Origin: Scylla paramamosain
Lineage: Eukaryota > Arthropoda > Malacostraca > Decapoda > Portunidae
Direction of reading: 5' to 3'
DNA: 64,000 nucleotides
Assembly: GCF_035594125.1 (NCBI RefSeq)
Contig: NC_087158.1
Location: 11,107,300 to 11,171,299, forward strand
In this document: one piece after another, positions 22,805 through 34,644 of the stretch
Position numbering within the stretch: the first letter of the stretch is position 1
How the letters are laid out: every line of letters starts with the position of its first letter
Made by a program: the position numbers and the translations under genes
Notes under the pieces: generated by a model
What the model was told of the DNA's origin: nothing
Databases searched by the model: none
The model's input: only the letters and a program-made list of their open reading frames with translations

Positions 22805-24798
22805 TTGTGTATGTATGACATTTTTATGGAACTATATGAAACAGGAGTAAACACATTTCCCACCATACAAACTTAAAGAAAAGGGAAACAGGTGTGGTTC
22901 AATGCAAGATGTGCAAGAGCAAAGAAAAAAAAAGAGACAAAGCATGGATAAAAATTAAAAGAAAAAAATAAAAGAAGACTTTAAGATAGTAAGAAATTAA
23001 TATGTGAAAATGAGAGAGGAAGAGAAAGGATATGAAAAGATATAGTTGAAAAGTGCAAGGACAAACCAAAATTGTTCTACAGATTCATAAATAGAAAAAT
23101 TAAACTAAAAAAAAAAAAAATACTAGAAATGTTGAAGAATGGAAATGAAACAAGACCCAAGAGACATTAGTGAATTGCTAAACAAAAAGCTGCTGCAAGT
23201 TTTCACAGAAGAATCAGAATTTAAAGAACCACAAGATGAGAAAACAAAAAGCAAATGTGGGAAATTGCAGTAATCAAAGAAGTTTATAAAATGATGGAGG
23301 AACTGGAAGAGAGAAAATCAACAGGACCAGATCGAGTATCAGGTTTCATTTTAAAAGCATGCAGGAAACAGTTCATTGAACCAGTTTATGGCATAGTGAA
23401 GTGCTCATTATTAACTAGAAGAGTGCCTAAAGAATGGAAGAGAGCAGACTGCCATTTTTTTTAAATTGGAAAAAAAGAAGAACCACTAAAACTATAGACT
23501 AGTGTTAATGACCAGCATAGTATGTAAGATCTGTGAAAAAGTGATAAAGAAGCAGTGGACAGAATTTCTAGAAAAAATGATATAATATCAGAAAAACAGT
23601 ATGGCTTTAGACAACAATGATCATGTGTAACAAATTTGATGAGCTTCTATTTGAGAGTGACTGATATAACATAGGAGAGGGATGGATAGGTGGACTATGT
23701 GTATTTAGATATAAGAAAAGCTTTTGACAAAATTGCCCACTACAGGCTACTATGGAAGCTAGAAAATGTAGGAGGATTAAATGGAAAAATAATAAACTGG
23801 ATGGAAAGCTACTTAAAGGGAAGAGAAATGAGAAGAATAGTAAAAGATGTAAAATCAAAATGGAGGAAATAGACAGTGGAGTACCACAAGGATCAGTGCT
23901 AGCACTAAAACGTCTCCTAATATACATAAAAGATATGCCTGAAGGAGTAAAGAGTTACATGAGTTTGTCTGCAGACAGTGGAAAATTAGAAAGACATGTA
24001 AGAAACAACAAAGACTGAAATTCTACAAGAAGATTCAGATAAAATCTGGGACTGGAATAAGAAATGGGTGATGGAATTTAATGTGATTAAATGTCATGTA
24101 ATGGAAATGGGAAAAGTGAAATGAGACCAAAATGGACATATAAAATGGGAAATGAAGAAATAATAAAAGTACAAGGAGAGAAAGATCTGGGAGTGACAAT
24201 ACAGGATAGTCAAGAGTCAGAGAAGCATGTAGAAAGGATATTCAGAGATACATATAGAATAGTGAAAAATATTGGAACAGCATTCCACTACATGGATAAA
24301 AATATGATGAAAAAGGTAATTACCATTATGATTAGACCAAAAGTGGAATATGCTGAATCAATGTGGTCTGCCCACAAGAAGAAACATGTAAAAAAAATAG
24401 AAATGATAGCAATGAAGATGGTTCCAGAACTGGAAGAATTAACATATAAATCTGCCAACACTGGAACAAAAGAGAAAAGGGAGATTTAATATTGATATAT
24501 AAATTGTGGAATGGAGTGGATGAAATTAATATTGAGAAACTACTGCTAAGAGAAGTATAAAATACCAGCTACACAGGAGGCCACAGCAAAAAATTAAGAA
24601 AAGGAAGATGCTTGAACATAAAGAAACATAGTCTCACACAGAGAAATATAGAAGTTTGGAACAAGCTAAGTGAGGATGTAGTATAAGGAATGAGTGTGCA
24701 CAAATTTAAGGAAAAACTGGACAAGTGTAGATATGGAGACATTACCACATGAGTGTAGCTCAGGCCCTGTAAATTACAACTAGGTAAATACACAAGAT
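22805..24798 (+). mobile_element. LINE-B alpha copy, linker to 3' tail
   Basis: Starts in the linker (TGVVQCKMCKSKEKKK region) and runs through the RT (SGFILKACRKQFIEPVYGIVKC near 23340, YLDIRKAFDKIAHYRLLWKL at 23702-23757) and C-terminal domain (KDLGVTIQDS, MIRPKVEYAESMW). It ends ACAACTAGGTAAATACACAAG at 24778-24798. The active-site box reads SADSGKL instead of FADDAKL, so the catalytic pair is lost. The next LINE-B copy begins at once. Confidence 0.87.
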
Positions 24799-25368
24799 GA
24801 TGGACAGAGAGGACAACAACAGACACTGCTCCTAACATCCTGCTGTTTATATCATGGAGAGCTGTCCTTGGTGGTGGATACTGTGGTGGGAGTCACACTA
24901 GTAATGCTTGCTGCTGTCCTGTCTCCAAAAAAGTTAGTGGGATGTGTAATAACCACCATAATGAGCAGGGGAGAATGGACCACCTCGTCCCCTACTTTGT
25001 TATTTACGCCTCCAGCGGGGACTATCCCAAGGGCAAGACAGAGGGATTTTTCTGGTTTTGGTGAGGATGAGAGAAAAATTTGAGAGAGCATGATGAGAAG
25101 AAGGAATATTGTGCTGGAGAGTGAAATAAGAGAGATGCAAGTAAGAATGGAAAAGATGGAAAGAATGGTTGAAATTCTGACTACTGAGAAGGGAGATTGG
25201 AAAGGTGCGTATAATGATTTACACACAAAATTGGCATTATATGAGGAGAAAACAGTGTAGTATAAAGAAAAAGTTAATTAGTTGAATGTAAAGCAAAAAA
25301 ATTTGGAAGAAGGAACAGGAGGAAAAGAAGAAAGACTTTATGAATAGCAAACTAAGGAAAATGACAGT

Positions 25369-25752
25369 ATGCTAACAGGAAAGGTTGTTCAAGTGATCAA
25401 GCAGAAAGAAAACTTGGTGAGAGACACAGTAGATAGGAAAATGACTGTGGTAGTATTTGGCTTAATGAAGGAGTGTGTACCACAGAGACATGAAAGAGAA
25501 AAGAAGGAAAAGAGGTGTGTGGATAAAATGCTAGAGACAATACAAGAAGACAAGGAGCTGACAGAAGAGATTGAAGAAATTTTAAGACTGAGCAGATATG
25601 TTGAGGGTAGACAACGTCCCATTAAAATAAGATTTAGGTCACAGACAGCAGCTGAAGAAATAATAGGCAAACCTTGGAGACTGGCTGGAGTTGAAGAGTA
25701 CAAACAAGTGTGGGGAAAAAAGATAGGACCAGAGAAGAGAGAGCTACTATAA
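25369..25752 (+). CDS. LINE-B zeta RRM-like N-terminal region (127 codons)
   Basis: Encodes VVVFGLMKECVPQR, then an acidic helix (EDKELTEEIEEILRL), then SRYVEGRQRPIKIRFRSQTA and AEEIIGKPWRLAGVEEYK. The alternation of a short hydrophobic strand, helix and a basic KIRF strand recalls an RNA-recognition-like fold of the type found in LINE N-terminal proteins, but that fold is inference. The preceding 25080-25200 encodes a heptad-rich stretch (EIREMQVRMEKMERMVEIL) fit for a coiled coil. The start codon is not supported independently. Confidence 0.65.
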   Translation: MLTGKVVQVIKQKENLVRDTVDRKMTVVVFGLMKECVPQRHEREKKEKRCVDKMLETIQEDKELTEEIEEILRLSRYVEGRQRPIKIRFRSQTAAEEIIGKPWRLAGVEEYKQVWGKKIGPEKRELL

Positions 25753-25974
25753 ATGAACTAAGAAGGAAACAAATAAAAAAAAAAACAAGAAAGATCAGAG
25801 GTGGAGAAGAAGTTCTATTAGGAGGTCATAGACATGAGGTTGAGAAAGTGGTACAGGAGAAAGGACTATGCAGAGGGGGAGGATTAAAAATGGCATATAC
25901 AAACATAAATGGTTTGATATCAGCAGTGTTGGAAGTAAAAGATTATTTAAAAAAAAAAAGAGAAACCAGATATC

Positions 25975-26681
25975 ATGGGAATTGTTGAAACAAAACTGTT
26001 AAATGATATAGACATTTTAAATATTGGAGATGAAAAATACAACCTCTGGATAAGAAATAGAAAATCTAAGCAGGGTGGAAGTGTGATACTCCTAGTTAGA
26101 AAAGAATTGACAGTGGAGTCTACTAAATGTGGAGAGGGGGAGGCAGAGGTACTGAAAGTAAGCTTAAAAAGAAATCTGGGAAGATGCCAAAATACTGTAA
26201 TGACTAAAGTTCCCCCTAATTCCAAGTCATGAGGAGAGGAAGAATACAAGAGAAAGTTGGAAGACAAAAGGGCATGTTTATCCAAGTTGCTTGAAGAAAA
26301 TGAAGATGTACTAGTGATGGGAGACTTTAATTGTAAAGAGATATCTTGGGAAAGCTGGACCACAGAAGGTAGTGAGTCATCAAGGGGGGAACAAATCACT
26401 GGAGTTGGTTGGCTATTGAGAATATTCTTACACATTGGGCTAAAGGAGACACGACATTCAGAGGAAATGAAATGCCATCAAGACTCAATCTAATTTTTAC
26501 CAAGGAACAAGTTATAGTTGAGCATTTGAAGCATAAGAACCCAATAGAAAAAAGTGATCATGCATTGGTTCAGTTCTTAGTAATGGATAAAAACATCAGT
26601 ACAAGAAAAGAAGACCATAGGAGAGTCCATAAATTTAAAGAAAATTTGGATAAAAGTCAATATGGAAATGGGACAGCATGA
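25975..26681 (+). pseudogene. LINE-B zeta endonuclease fused to C-terminal end
   Basis: Two frames (25975-26232 and 26257-26681) together carry the endonuclease: GIVETKLLNDIDI, YNLWIRNRKSKQGGS, LVMGDFNCKEISWESW, RLNLIFTKEQ and EKSDHALVQF. Three motif blocks (GDFN, RLNLIF, SDH) are intact. The frame then passes at about 26620 straight into the C-terminal HKFKENLDKSQYGNG. The shared HKFK-like words at the two break ends suggest a short-homology deletion. Confidence 0.72.
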
Positions 26682-26745
26682 GCCTAGTGTGGCTCTTATC
26701 CTGTATCTCACAACAAGGTAAACACAACTAGGTAAATGCACACAT

Positions 26746-29700
26746 ACATCAACAATAACAACAAATGCCAGTAAAGAGTTGATTTTATAGAGATTTCACA
26801 CTAGTAACTGGACCTGGAAGAGGACAGCCTAGGGATTATGTTTGTAGGGTCTGAGTGATTGAGTGTTATTCCATAGGTGAGGAAATAGCAAGTGTTTTTG
26901 ATTCATGGTTTAGCTGACAAACAAAAATGCTGTATGCAATTTCAGACCCAAGGGGTAAAGTGAACTTAGATGGATTTAGTGACCAGGACTGAAATTAAAG
27001 TGAAATAGGGTTTTGAAAATGAGATTGAGAAAAGTGGAAAATGATGCAGAACAGCAGAGGAAAATGAAAATAATGATAGAAGAGGTAAAATTCCTACAGG
27101 ATAATTTGAAAAAAAAAAATAGGAAAAGATTGAGAAATTTTCAAGCTGAAAGCAGAACTGGAGGAGATGAGAATGAGAGAATAACAGAATATTAAAAGAA
27201 TTAAGAATTACAAAATAACATGGAGAAAGTAATGAAAGAAAATAAAGATTTGAAAGCAGAGCAAGTGAAAGGTGAGAAGAGGGTGAGAGAGGGAGTCATG
27301 GATGAAGTGAAAGGCTGGAAAATAAAAAAATGAAAAAGCAAATGTAGACTTCAAGGAAATAATTAATAAGCATGTGAAAGAAAAAATGAAAATGTAGAAA
27401 GGAAAGTGGTAAAGGCATTGAAAAACAATGAAGATTTGGTAAGAGATGCGGCAGATAAGAAGAAAAAAGTTATAGTTTATGGAATAAAGGCCAAAAATAT
27501 AACATACAAATTGAAAAGAGGTAAAGAAGAATAAAAAACAGTGAAGGATTTGTTGAAGAAACTAAATGATGAAGATGACACTAAATTCAAGGAAATGGAA
27601 GTTGTTAGACTAGGGCTTTATATGGAAGGCAAAACAAGATCTATAAAAATAAGACTAAAATCACAACAAGCAGCAGAAGAGATACTAGAAAGAACATCCT
27701 AACTAAAAGAAGTAGAAGACTGCAAGGATATATACATGAAGAACAGAAATGAAGAAGAATGAAAAAAAAAAAATAAAGAAATGTATGAAGAGGGTAAAGA
27801 GAAGAATGAATCAAGAATAGAAGAAAAACATTTTAAAATTTTGAGAGTTTTGGGAGATAGAGTAAAGAAATGATACATAAAGATAAAGAAATAAACAAAA
27901 ATAGAATAGAGAAGAAGAATAAAATTGAAGGAATAAATGCAATGTTTACCAGCATAGGTGGATTGATACACAGAAAACTGGAATTAGAAGACTATTTAAA
28001 AGAGAAAAATCCAAAGATGGTGTGTGGAAAAATCTGAAGGTATGTTTAACAAAAACAAACATAAAAGAAGAAAACCAGAGAGTCGTTAACAATAACTACA
28101 ATATATGGAGAAGAGACAAGATTGGTAAAGAAGGGAGAGGTGTAATGATAATGACAAGAAAAGAGGTGAAAAAAAATAGTGCAGTATGGAGAAGAAAATG
28201 TAGAATTAGTGACTGTTAACTCGGAGAATAATAATGGAGAAATGTTGACACCTATGTACCACCCAAAACAAATTCTTGGAACAAGGAAGAATATGAGAAA
28301 ATAATAGAAGATACCATTCAGTGTCTGAGTAAATTAATCAAAAGTAACAAAATAGTATTATTGGATGGTGACTTCAACTGCAAAGAAATAAATTGAGAAA
28401 TATTTGAACCAGGAGGAAATGAGATTGCATGGGGAGGAAGATTTCTGAAGCTATGAAAAACATAATGATGCAATGGGTGACTGAAAATACAAGATATAGG
28501 GGAGATGACAAATCAGCAAGACTAGACCTAATACAAACATGTGTGCCCCATGGTAAAGTGACCATGTAATGATAGAAGTAGAGACCAAGAATGATGTCAG
28601 TGAAGAGGATGAATCATAAAAGGAAAATAGGAGAAACTGTGGAGAAAGCAAATATAGATCTTAAGAAATTTTATGAAGAAATTGACTGGGAAAAGCTAAA
28701 AAGAACAAAATGAGTTGCAAATAAGTATGACATTTTTATGGAAATATATAAGGCAGGAATGAATGAATATGTCCCATTATATAAACCTAAAGGAAAAAAA
28801 AAACAGGTGTGGTTCACTGGAAGATGTACAAGTGCAAAGAAAAAAAAAGAGTTGGAGCATGGATAAGAATGAAAAGAAATTTAAATAAAAAAATAAAGAC
28901 TTAAAGATTATGTGAAAATAAAGAGAGAGGAAGAGAAAGGAAATGAAAAGGATATAGTTGAAAAGTGCAAGAATGAACCAAAACTCTTCTACAGATTCAT
29001 AATTGGGAAAATTAAACTAAAAGAAAAATTTGAAAGATTGAAGGATGAAAATGAAACATATGAAGACCCAAAAGACATGAGTGAATTGCTAAACAAAAGT
29101 TTCAACAAGTTTTCACAGAAGAATCAGAATTTAAAGAACCACAAGACAAGAACACACAAAAGCAAATATGGGAAATTATAATACTTAAAGAAGTTTATAA
29201 AATGATGGAGGAACTAGAAGAGAAGAAAACCACAGGACCAGATGAAGTATCAGGTTTCATTTTAAAAGAATGCAGGAAAGAACTAATTGAACCAGTATAT
29301 GATATAATTAAGTGCTCAATATCAACTGGAAGTCCCTAAGGAATGGAAGAGATCAGATGTAGTGCCAATTTATAAAACTGGAAAGAAAGAAGAACCAATA
29401 AACTATAGGCTAATATCAATGACCAGCATAGTATGTAAGATCTGTGAAAAGTTATAAAGAAACAGTGGACAGAATTTCAGGAAAAACTTGATATAATAAC
29501 AGAAAAACAGTATGGCTTTAGACAAAAGCGATCATGTGTAATAAATTTGATGAGCTTTTATTAAAGTGACTGATATAACATAGGAGAGGGGTGGATGGGT
29601 AGACTCTATTTAGATCTAAAAAAAGGCTTTTGGCAAAGTTCCCCCACAGCAGGGTATTATAGAAGTTAGAAAACATAGAATGATTAAGTGAAAAAAAAAT

Positions 29701-30670
29701 GGATGAAAAGTTAAAGGGAAGAGAAATAAGAATGGTGGTAAAAGATGTAAAACCGAAGTGGAGAAAAGTAAATAATGGAGTACCACAAGGATGAGTGCTG
29801 GCACCAAAAGTATTGGTCTACATAAATGATATGCCTGAAGGAGTAAAGAGCTTGTTTGCAGTCAATGCAAAATTACATAAACATATAGAAACAAAAAAGA
29901 CTGAAATTCTACAAGAGGATTTAAATAAAATATGGAATTGGAGTAAGAAATGGGAGATGGAATTTAATGTGAAAAAGTGTCATGTAATGGAAATGGGAAA
30001 AAGTGAAAAGAGACCAAAATGGACATAAAATGGGAAATGAAGAAATAATATGAGTACAAGAAGAGAAAGATCTGGAAGTAATAATACAGGATAGTCAACA
30101 GTCGGAGAAGCATGTAGAAAAGATATTCAGAGATACATATGAAATGGTGAAAAATATTGGAATAGCATTCCACTACATGGATAATGATGAGAATGATAAT
30201 TAACACTATGACTAGACCAAAGCTGGAATATGCTGAATCAGTGTGGTTGCCCCACAAGAAGAAACGTGAAAAAAAATAGAAAGGATTCAAAGGATGGCAA
30301 TGAAGATGATTCCAGAACTGGAAGAATTAACATATGATGGCAGGTTAAAGGAAATTAATCTGCCAACATTAGAACAAAGAAGAGAAAGGGGAGATTTAAT
30401 ACTAATTTATAAATTGTGGAATAGAGTGGAAGAAACAGATAATGAGAAACTGCTTCTAAGAGAAGTAAGAAATACAAGTTGCGCATGAGGGCTCAGCAAA
30501 AAACTAAGAAGATGCTTGAGTAATGTAAAGAAGTATAGTTTCCCACAGAGAAATATAGAAGTTTGGAACAACCTAAGTGAGGATGTAGTATCGGCAATAA
30601 GTGTGCACAACTTTAAGGGCTCAGGCCTTGTAAATTACAACTAGACAACTAGGTAAATATACACAAACAC
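26746..30670 (+). mobile_element. LINE-B alpha copy, near full length (about 3.9 kb)
   Basis: Begins immediately after the tail of the zeta copy. Order: probable 5' untranslated region (26746-27000), coiled-coil and RRM-like part (27013-27760, with KTRSIKIRLKSQQAAEEIL), endonuclease (27960-28600, YNIWRRDKIGKEGRG and GDFNCKEIN), linker (KCKNEPKLFYRFIIGKIK, 28960-29030), RT and C-terminal domain (to 30610), and the tail with two ACTAG units (30637-30660). The RT box reads FAVNAKL instead of FADDAKL. Frameshifts and stops throughout; it is the longest LINE-B copy here. Confidence 0.85.
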
Positions 30671-30984
30671 ACATGAAAAAAAAAAATCATGGTCTTGAAT
30701 CAGTCCTATAAAAAGTGTCAGCATGTTATGTACCTGCTTTTGGAGTCATTGTATGTTCTGCTGCAATTCCTCTCTCCTCCCATCTCATACAAGAGCTTTT
30801 CCTGAAGATCATTGTAGAAGATATGCTTTGATAATGGATTCACATGACATAAAGTGTGCAGAATACTTCAATGCAGGGCAGAGCAGATAGAACACAGATG
30901 CAAACAATCTCCTCTAAGGAAGTAACCTGCAAGTTGAGACCACCATTCATTTGAAGCATTATGAGTACCTTAGACCACAAGGTA

Positions 30985-31790
30985 GAACAAAAGAACAGTG
31001 AAAATAAAAAAAAATATTAACAAATGCAAAGTACCTAGTGTAGGTAGAAGAAACCCTCACACAAGGTACACAATAAAAAATGAGGTACTTGTAAGTTCAG
31101 GGAACAAAAAAGATATAGGAGTTATAGTTGGCATTGATTTCCATCTAACAAAACAATGTGTAGAGGCCAGAAATAAAGCAAATCAGGTATTAGAATTTAT
31201 TTTTAGAAGTGTTAAAAGTAGAAGTTCCAAAGTAATATTAAAGTTACATTAGGTGCTGGTCAGACTTCATCTAGACTATGCTGTGCAGTTCTGGTCCTGA
31301 TATTACAGGAAGGATACAGATCTATTAGAAACAGTACAAAGGAAAATGATTAAAAGGATACAGGGGATGAGTATTTCTTACAAAATGAAACTGAAGCTTT
31401 TAAATTTACTTTCCTTTGAGAGATGTAGCTTAAGAGGGGACCTCATAGAACTTTTTTAAGTAGTATAAGGGTTATAAGAAGGGTGACATAAGCAAAATTA
31501 TCAGTAATTGGTAATCAGGATAGAACAAGAAATAATGGGTCCAAGCTTGAAAAATTTAGATTCAAGAAAGAGATATGAAGGAATTGATTCTCAAATAAAG
31601 TAATAGATTAATAGAATAGACTCAGTAATCCAATTGTTAGTGCTGAGTTATTAGGGAACTTTAAAATAAGATTATACAAATTTATGGATGGGGATGATAG
31701 TGGAAATAGGTATGTATGTTTCATTCAGGGACTACCACATATAGGCCTGATAGATTCTTGCAGCTTCCCTTATTTCCATATATTTTTAAA
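30985..31790 (+). mobile_element. LINE-D fragment, RT C-terminal end
   Basis: Encodes NKKDIGVIVGIDFHLTKQC, then in shifting frames a YYRKDTDLLETVQRKMIK-like segment (about 31310-31350) and FERCSLRGDLIEL (31415-31455). This is the C-terminal signature of a CR1/L2-like LINE different from LINE-B. The 3' part ends around an ATAGGCCTGATAG stretch and a TTATTTCCATA motif at about 31740-31785. Strongly decayed. Confidence 0.75.
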
Positions 31791-32444
31791 AAATCAAAAT
31801 CCATGATGGACTGACTATCCAAAGACTTAATCTAATGATTATATAAGAAACAGAATCAAACTGTCAATGGATTTCAATTTGATGGTTGGTAACACTTATT
31901 TATTCCTACTTACAAATCTTAAAATGGGAACCAGTGGATTTGGCCAAAGAAATAAAAAGCAGCAGATGGTTCACCGATGTAACTGAGACTGGAACAGCAC
32001 CAGGATGGTTATCATGGAAGGGAAAGACAAGGAATAAGATATTGATAAAGGAGATAAACTAGGATTCAGAACAAGGTAACATGTGGACAGAGGTTTCAAA
32101 CCAGCAACACCAAGGATATCAGGATAAAAATATTCAGTCATTGTCTTGATCATGTTAAATTTTATTTTGTGCCTACAATGTTCTCATTTTTCCAGAACAT
32201 GAGACATATGAAACATGGTCACAAAGAACATAAAAGAAGACATTCAAAACTATAGCATTTCTCTGATGTTTTATGTTTGACTACTTTTCATTACCCAGAA
32301 GATTCATATTATGTGTTTTTGTCTGTTTGCAGATCTGTTTATTCCACTAGTCTTTATTGTTTTCCCTCAATCAAGTTTCTCACTTAGTCACTCTAGGAAA
32401 ACAAAGTTTAGTTGCCACAAATTAAAGTTATTTTTTCTTCACAG
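31791..32444. other. Unassigned AT-rich spacer
   Basis: No repeat family or coding segment recognised. The last 40 bp form a good 3' splice-site context (pyrimidine run then ACAG at 32441-32444) for the candidate exon that follows. Confidence 0.5.
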
Positions 32445-32547
32445 TTCCAGTATTGGCCGTGAAATAATTGAGGGTCGAGGAGATAACGTCACCTTGGCTG
32501 TACGTGCTGTCACCGCCTGTTACCCTGAGAATGTGTTTGTCACATGG
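32445..32547 (+). CDS. Candidate internal exon of a host gene (34 codons)
   Basis: A strong acceptor (TTTTTTCTTCACAG) is followed by 103 nt open in one frame: one base completing a codon plus 34 codons, ending at a possible weak donor (ACATGG|GTTATG). The peptide runs SSIGREIIEGRGDNV, then TLAVRAVTACYPENVFVTW. Third positions are GC-rich (GTC, ACC, GCC, TAC), unlike the surrounding AT-rich DNA. The CYPENVFVTW segment resembles the C-strand region of some immunoglobulin-like domains, but this is weak. Stops occur soon after the donor, as expected for an intron. No neighbouring exon was found, so it could be a stray exon or chance. Confidence 0.4.
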
Positions 32548-32659
32548 GTTATGGTAGCATGTACTTTTAGGCAGTTGGGATGACATTCACAAATTTAGTG
32601 TATCCTGAAAAATTACACAAATAAAAGAAGAGCTTAATCATTCTGTCTTTGTTTATATA

Positions 32660-32772
<113 letters not shown>

Positions 32773-32800
32773 CATTTAAACACTATGAACAGTTGGCCAC

Positions 32801-33036
32801 ACTCCTGCATGGTTCACTTAGCATTGCCAGTGCTGACCGAGATAGTAACTCCAAAACACTAGAAGTGAGCTTTGCTCGACCTATTCATTGGTGGTAGGGA
32901 GACCTCTGTTACCTCTCAACCCCTCCAACTCCTTACTCCCTACCACCAATGAATGGGTCAAGAGAAGCTCACTACTAGTGTTTTAGAGTTACTATCTTGG
33001 CCAGCATTGGCAATGCTGAGTGGACCTCACAGGAGT
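32801..33036. repeat. Imperfect inverted repeat, 101-bp arms
   Basis: The left arm 32801-32901 pairs with the right arm 32936-33036 around a 34-nt loop. By eye 14 of 101 positions differ (about 86% identity). Both arms start or end on ACTCCTG / CAGGAGT and close on GGTGGTAGGGAG at the loop. It would fold into a long hairpin. Confidence 0.9.
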
Positions 33037-33206
33037 ATGTACATAGAAAAGAAGATTCCATTACTTTTTAAAAGGGAGCTTTGTTATTAAGTTAAGAGTC
33101 ATCACTGTCTAGTGTCATTCATCTGAAAGCTGCTCCACAGGACAACTTTGTAAACGAGGGAGTCACTGCCCTGTCATCAGTCACTCACACCTCCCTTGTC
33201 ATTGTT

Positions 33207-33495
33207 TGGCACTGTCACTATCAGGCTCTTTTACTTCCCTGATCACTAACTTAAACTGTCACTGTCAGGCACATTATTACATCTCCACTTCTCAGCACTG
33301 TCACTGTTAGGCACACTATTACTCTCTTGTCACTTCAAGTCACTGTTATGATCAGGCACACTATTACTCCTTCATCACTTCAAGGCACTGTCACTGTCAG
33401 ACACATTATTTCATCCTTGGTACTTCATGGCACTGTCACTGTCAGGCATTTCCACTTCTCTTGTCACCCTGCATTATTGTCACTATCAGGTAGGT
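33207..33495. repeat. Degenerate minisatellite, unit about 44 bp
   Basis: Six to seven diverged units of the pattern GGCACTGTCACTGTCAGGCA, then ATTATTAC, pyrimidines and TCACTTCA. Unit length varies from about 39 to 48 bp. Confidence 0.8.
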
Positions 33496-33779
33496 GTCTG
33501 AAGCCAGGCATAAGCAACACACTTCATCTGCTGGGAGGACATCCTGGTGACATCCACTGCTGAGATGGTGTTCCACAGCACCGTGGTGTCATGGGACAAG
33601 GCATGCTGACACCTCACTGAGCACTACCTCAGCACCTCAAGGAGGATGTCAGACACTACCACTCTCCTCCAGGGGACCTAAAGTGCCATGAGGTGAGGTA
33701 ATTGATGTACCTGTGTCTTATGCAGCACTGTGAGAGCACCATGTGCAGCTGACAGGCTGACAGGAGGGAGATGGGACAG

Positions 33780-34520
33780 TAGTTTGTTAGGTCTCCTTTA
33801 TCCTTCTTTTCATGTATGGGTGTGACCTGAACCTCCTTCCATGCAGTGGGCCAGGTGCTGGTATGTAGGCATTGCCAAAAGATGCATTTACCTAGTTTTA
33901 CCTAGTTGTGGTTTATGGGAGAGAAGTAATGTCATAGTATCCCGCCTCTATATCTATCTAGTTTGGTCTTAAAAGCACTGACAGTTTCAGCATTTACAAC
34001 ATCTTCACTGAGTTCATTCCATTTGTTCACACTTCTGTGAGGAAAACTATACTTTTTAATGTCTCTTCTACAGTTAACTTTCTTCAACTTATTTTGTCCC
34101 CTTGTACTCTGTGTGTCTAAATTTAAGAAACCTTCTTTGTCCACATTTTCCATACCATTTATCATTCTATATTCATTCTATTCATTCTATTCAAATCTCC
34201 TCTCTCTCTCTCTCCTATTTTCAAGGGTAGGAATTTCTAACATTCTTAATCTCTATTCATAGGTTGATTTACTCAACTCCAGAACCATCTTAGTGACTGC
34301 TCTTTGTACTCTTTCTAATTTTATAATATTCCTCTTTGTATGAGGAGACCACACCACTGCCACATATTTCAATCTTGGTCTTAGCATGGAAATCAATGCC
34401 ATTCTTACTCTTTTTAACAAATTCATCGTCTCTCCGTGTGTAAGGGACCATGTCAGCTCATCTGCACAGTGCTTCAGCAGGAAGAGAGAGACATCATTAG
34501 GGCCAGGCACCTTCCTAGTG
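33780..34520 (-). mobile_element. LINE-E RT fragment, split by LINE-B
   Basis: On the minus strand 34520-34436 encodes GPNDVSLFLLKHCADELT, the start of RT fingers. After the LINE-B insertion, 33865-33780 encodes a TSTWPTAWKEVQVTPIHEKK segment and then GDLTNY, the next part of a Jockey/CR1-like RT. Sequence to about 33510 may belong to it but is not readable. The family is not otherwise present in the window. Confidence 0.6.
33886..34435 (-). mobile_element. LINE-B beta fragment, C-terminus and tail
   Basis: 5'-truncated copy closely resembling 5640-6190: ETMNLLKRVRMAL, PHTKRNIIKLERVQRAVTK, STRGQNKLKKVNCRRDIKKY. The 3' tail at 33886-33912 has two overlapping TTACCTAGTT units (plus-strand view). 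It is inserted in the LINE-E fragment. Confidence 0.88.
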
Positions 34521-34644
34521 TTGAGTCTCTCATTCTCTCTATAGAATTATGTTACTAACAAATGCAATTATGAACACTTGTATACACAAAGTTTTGTTTC
34601 CCTAAGAGGGTATGGCATAGATTATATCTTGAAATAATGACACA

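Larger units (their letters stand above)
24799..26745 (+). mobile_element. LINE-B zeta copy lacking the whole RT
   Basis: Contains the 5' region (from 24799), a coiled-coil and RRM-like first part (24868-25752), the endonuclease (25900-26560) and then, without any RT, the extreme C-terminal end (HKFKENLDKSQYGNGTA) and 3' tail with AACTAGGTAAAT at 26727-26738. The full palm, fingers and connection, over 1.5 kb in sister copies, are missing between about 26610 and 26635. It still has both ends needed for mobilisation by an autonomous relative. Confidence 0.82.

Noticed and set aside
33207..33495. CRISPR-like array
   Set aside because: Units are contiguous and diverged without unique spacers; the genome is eukaryotic.
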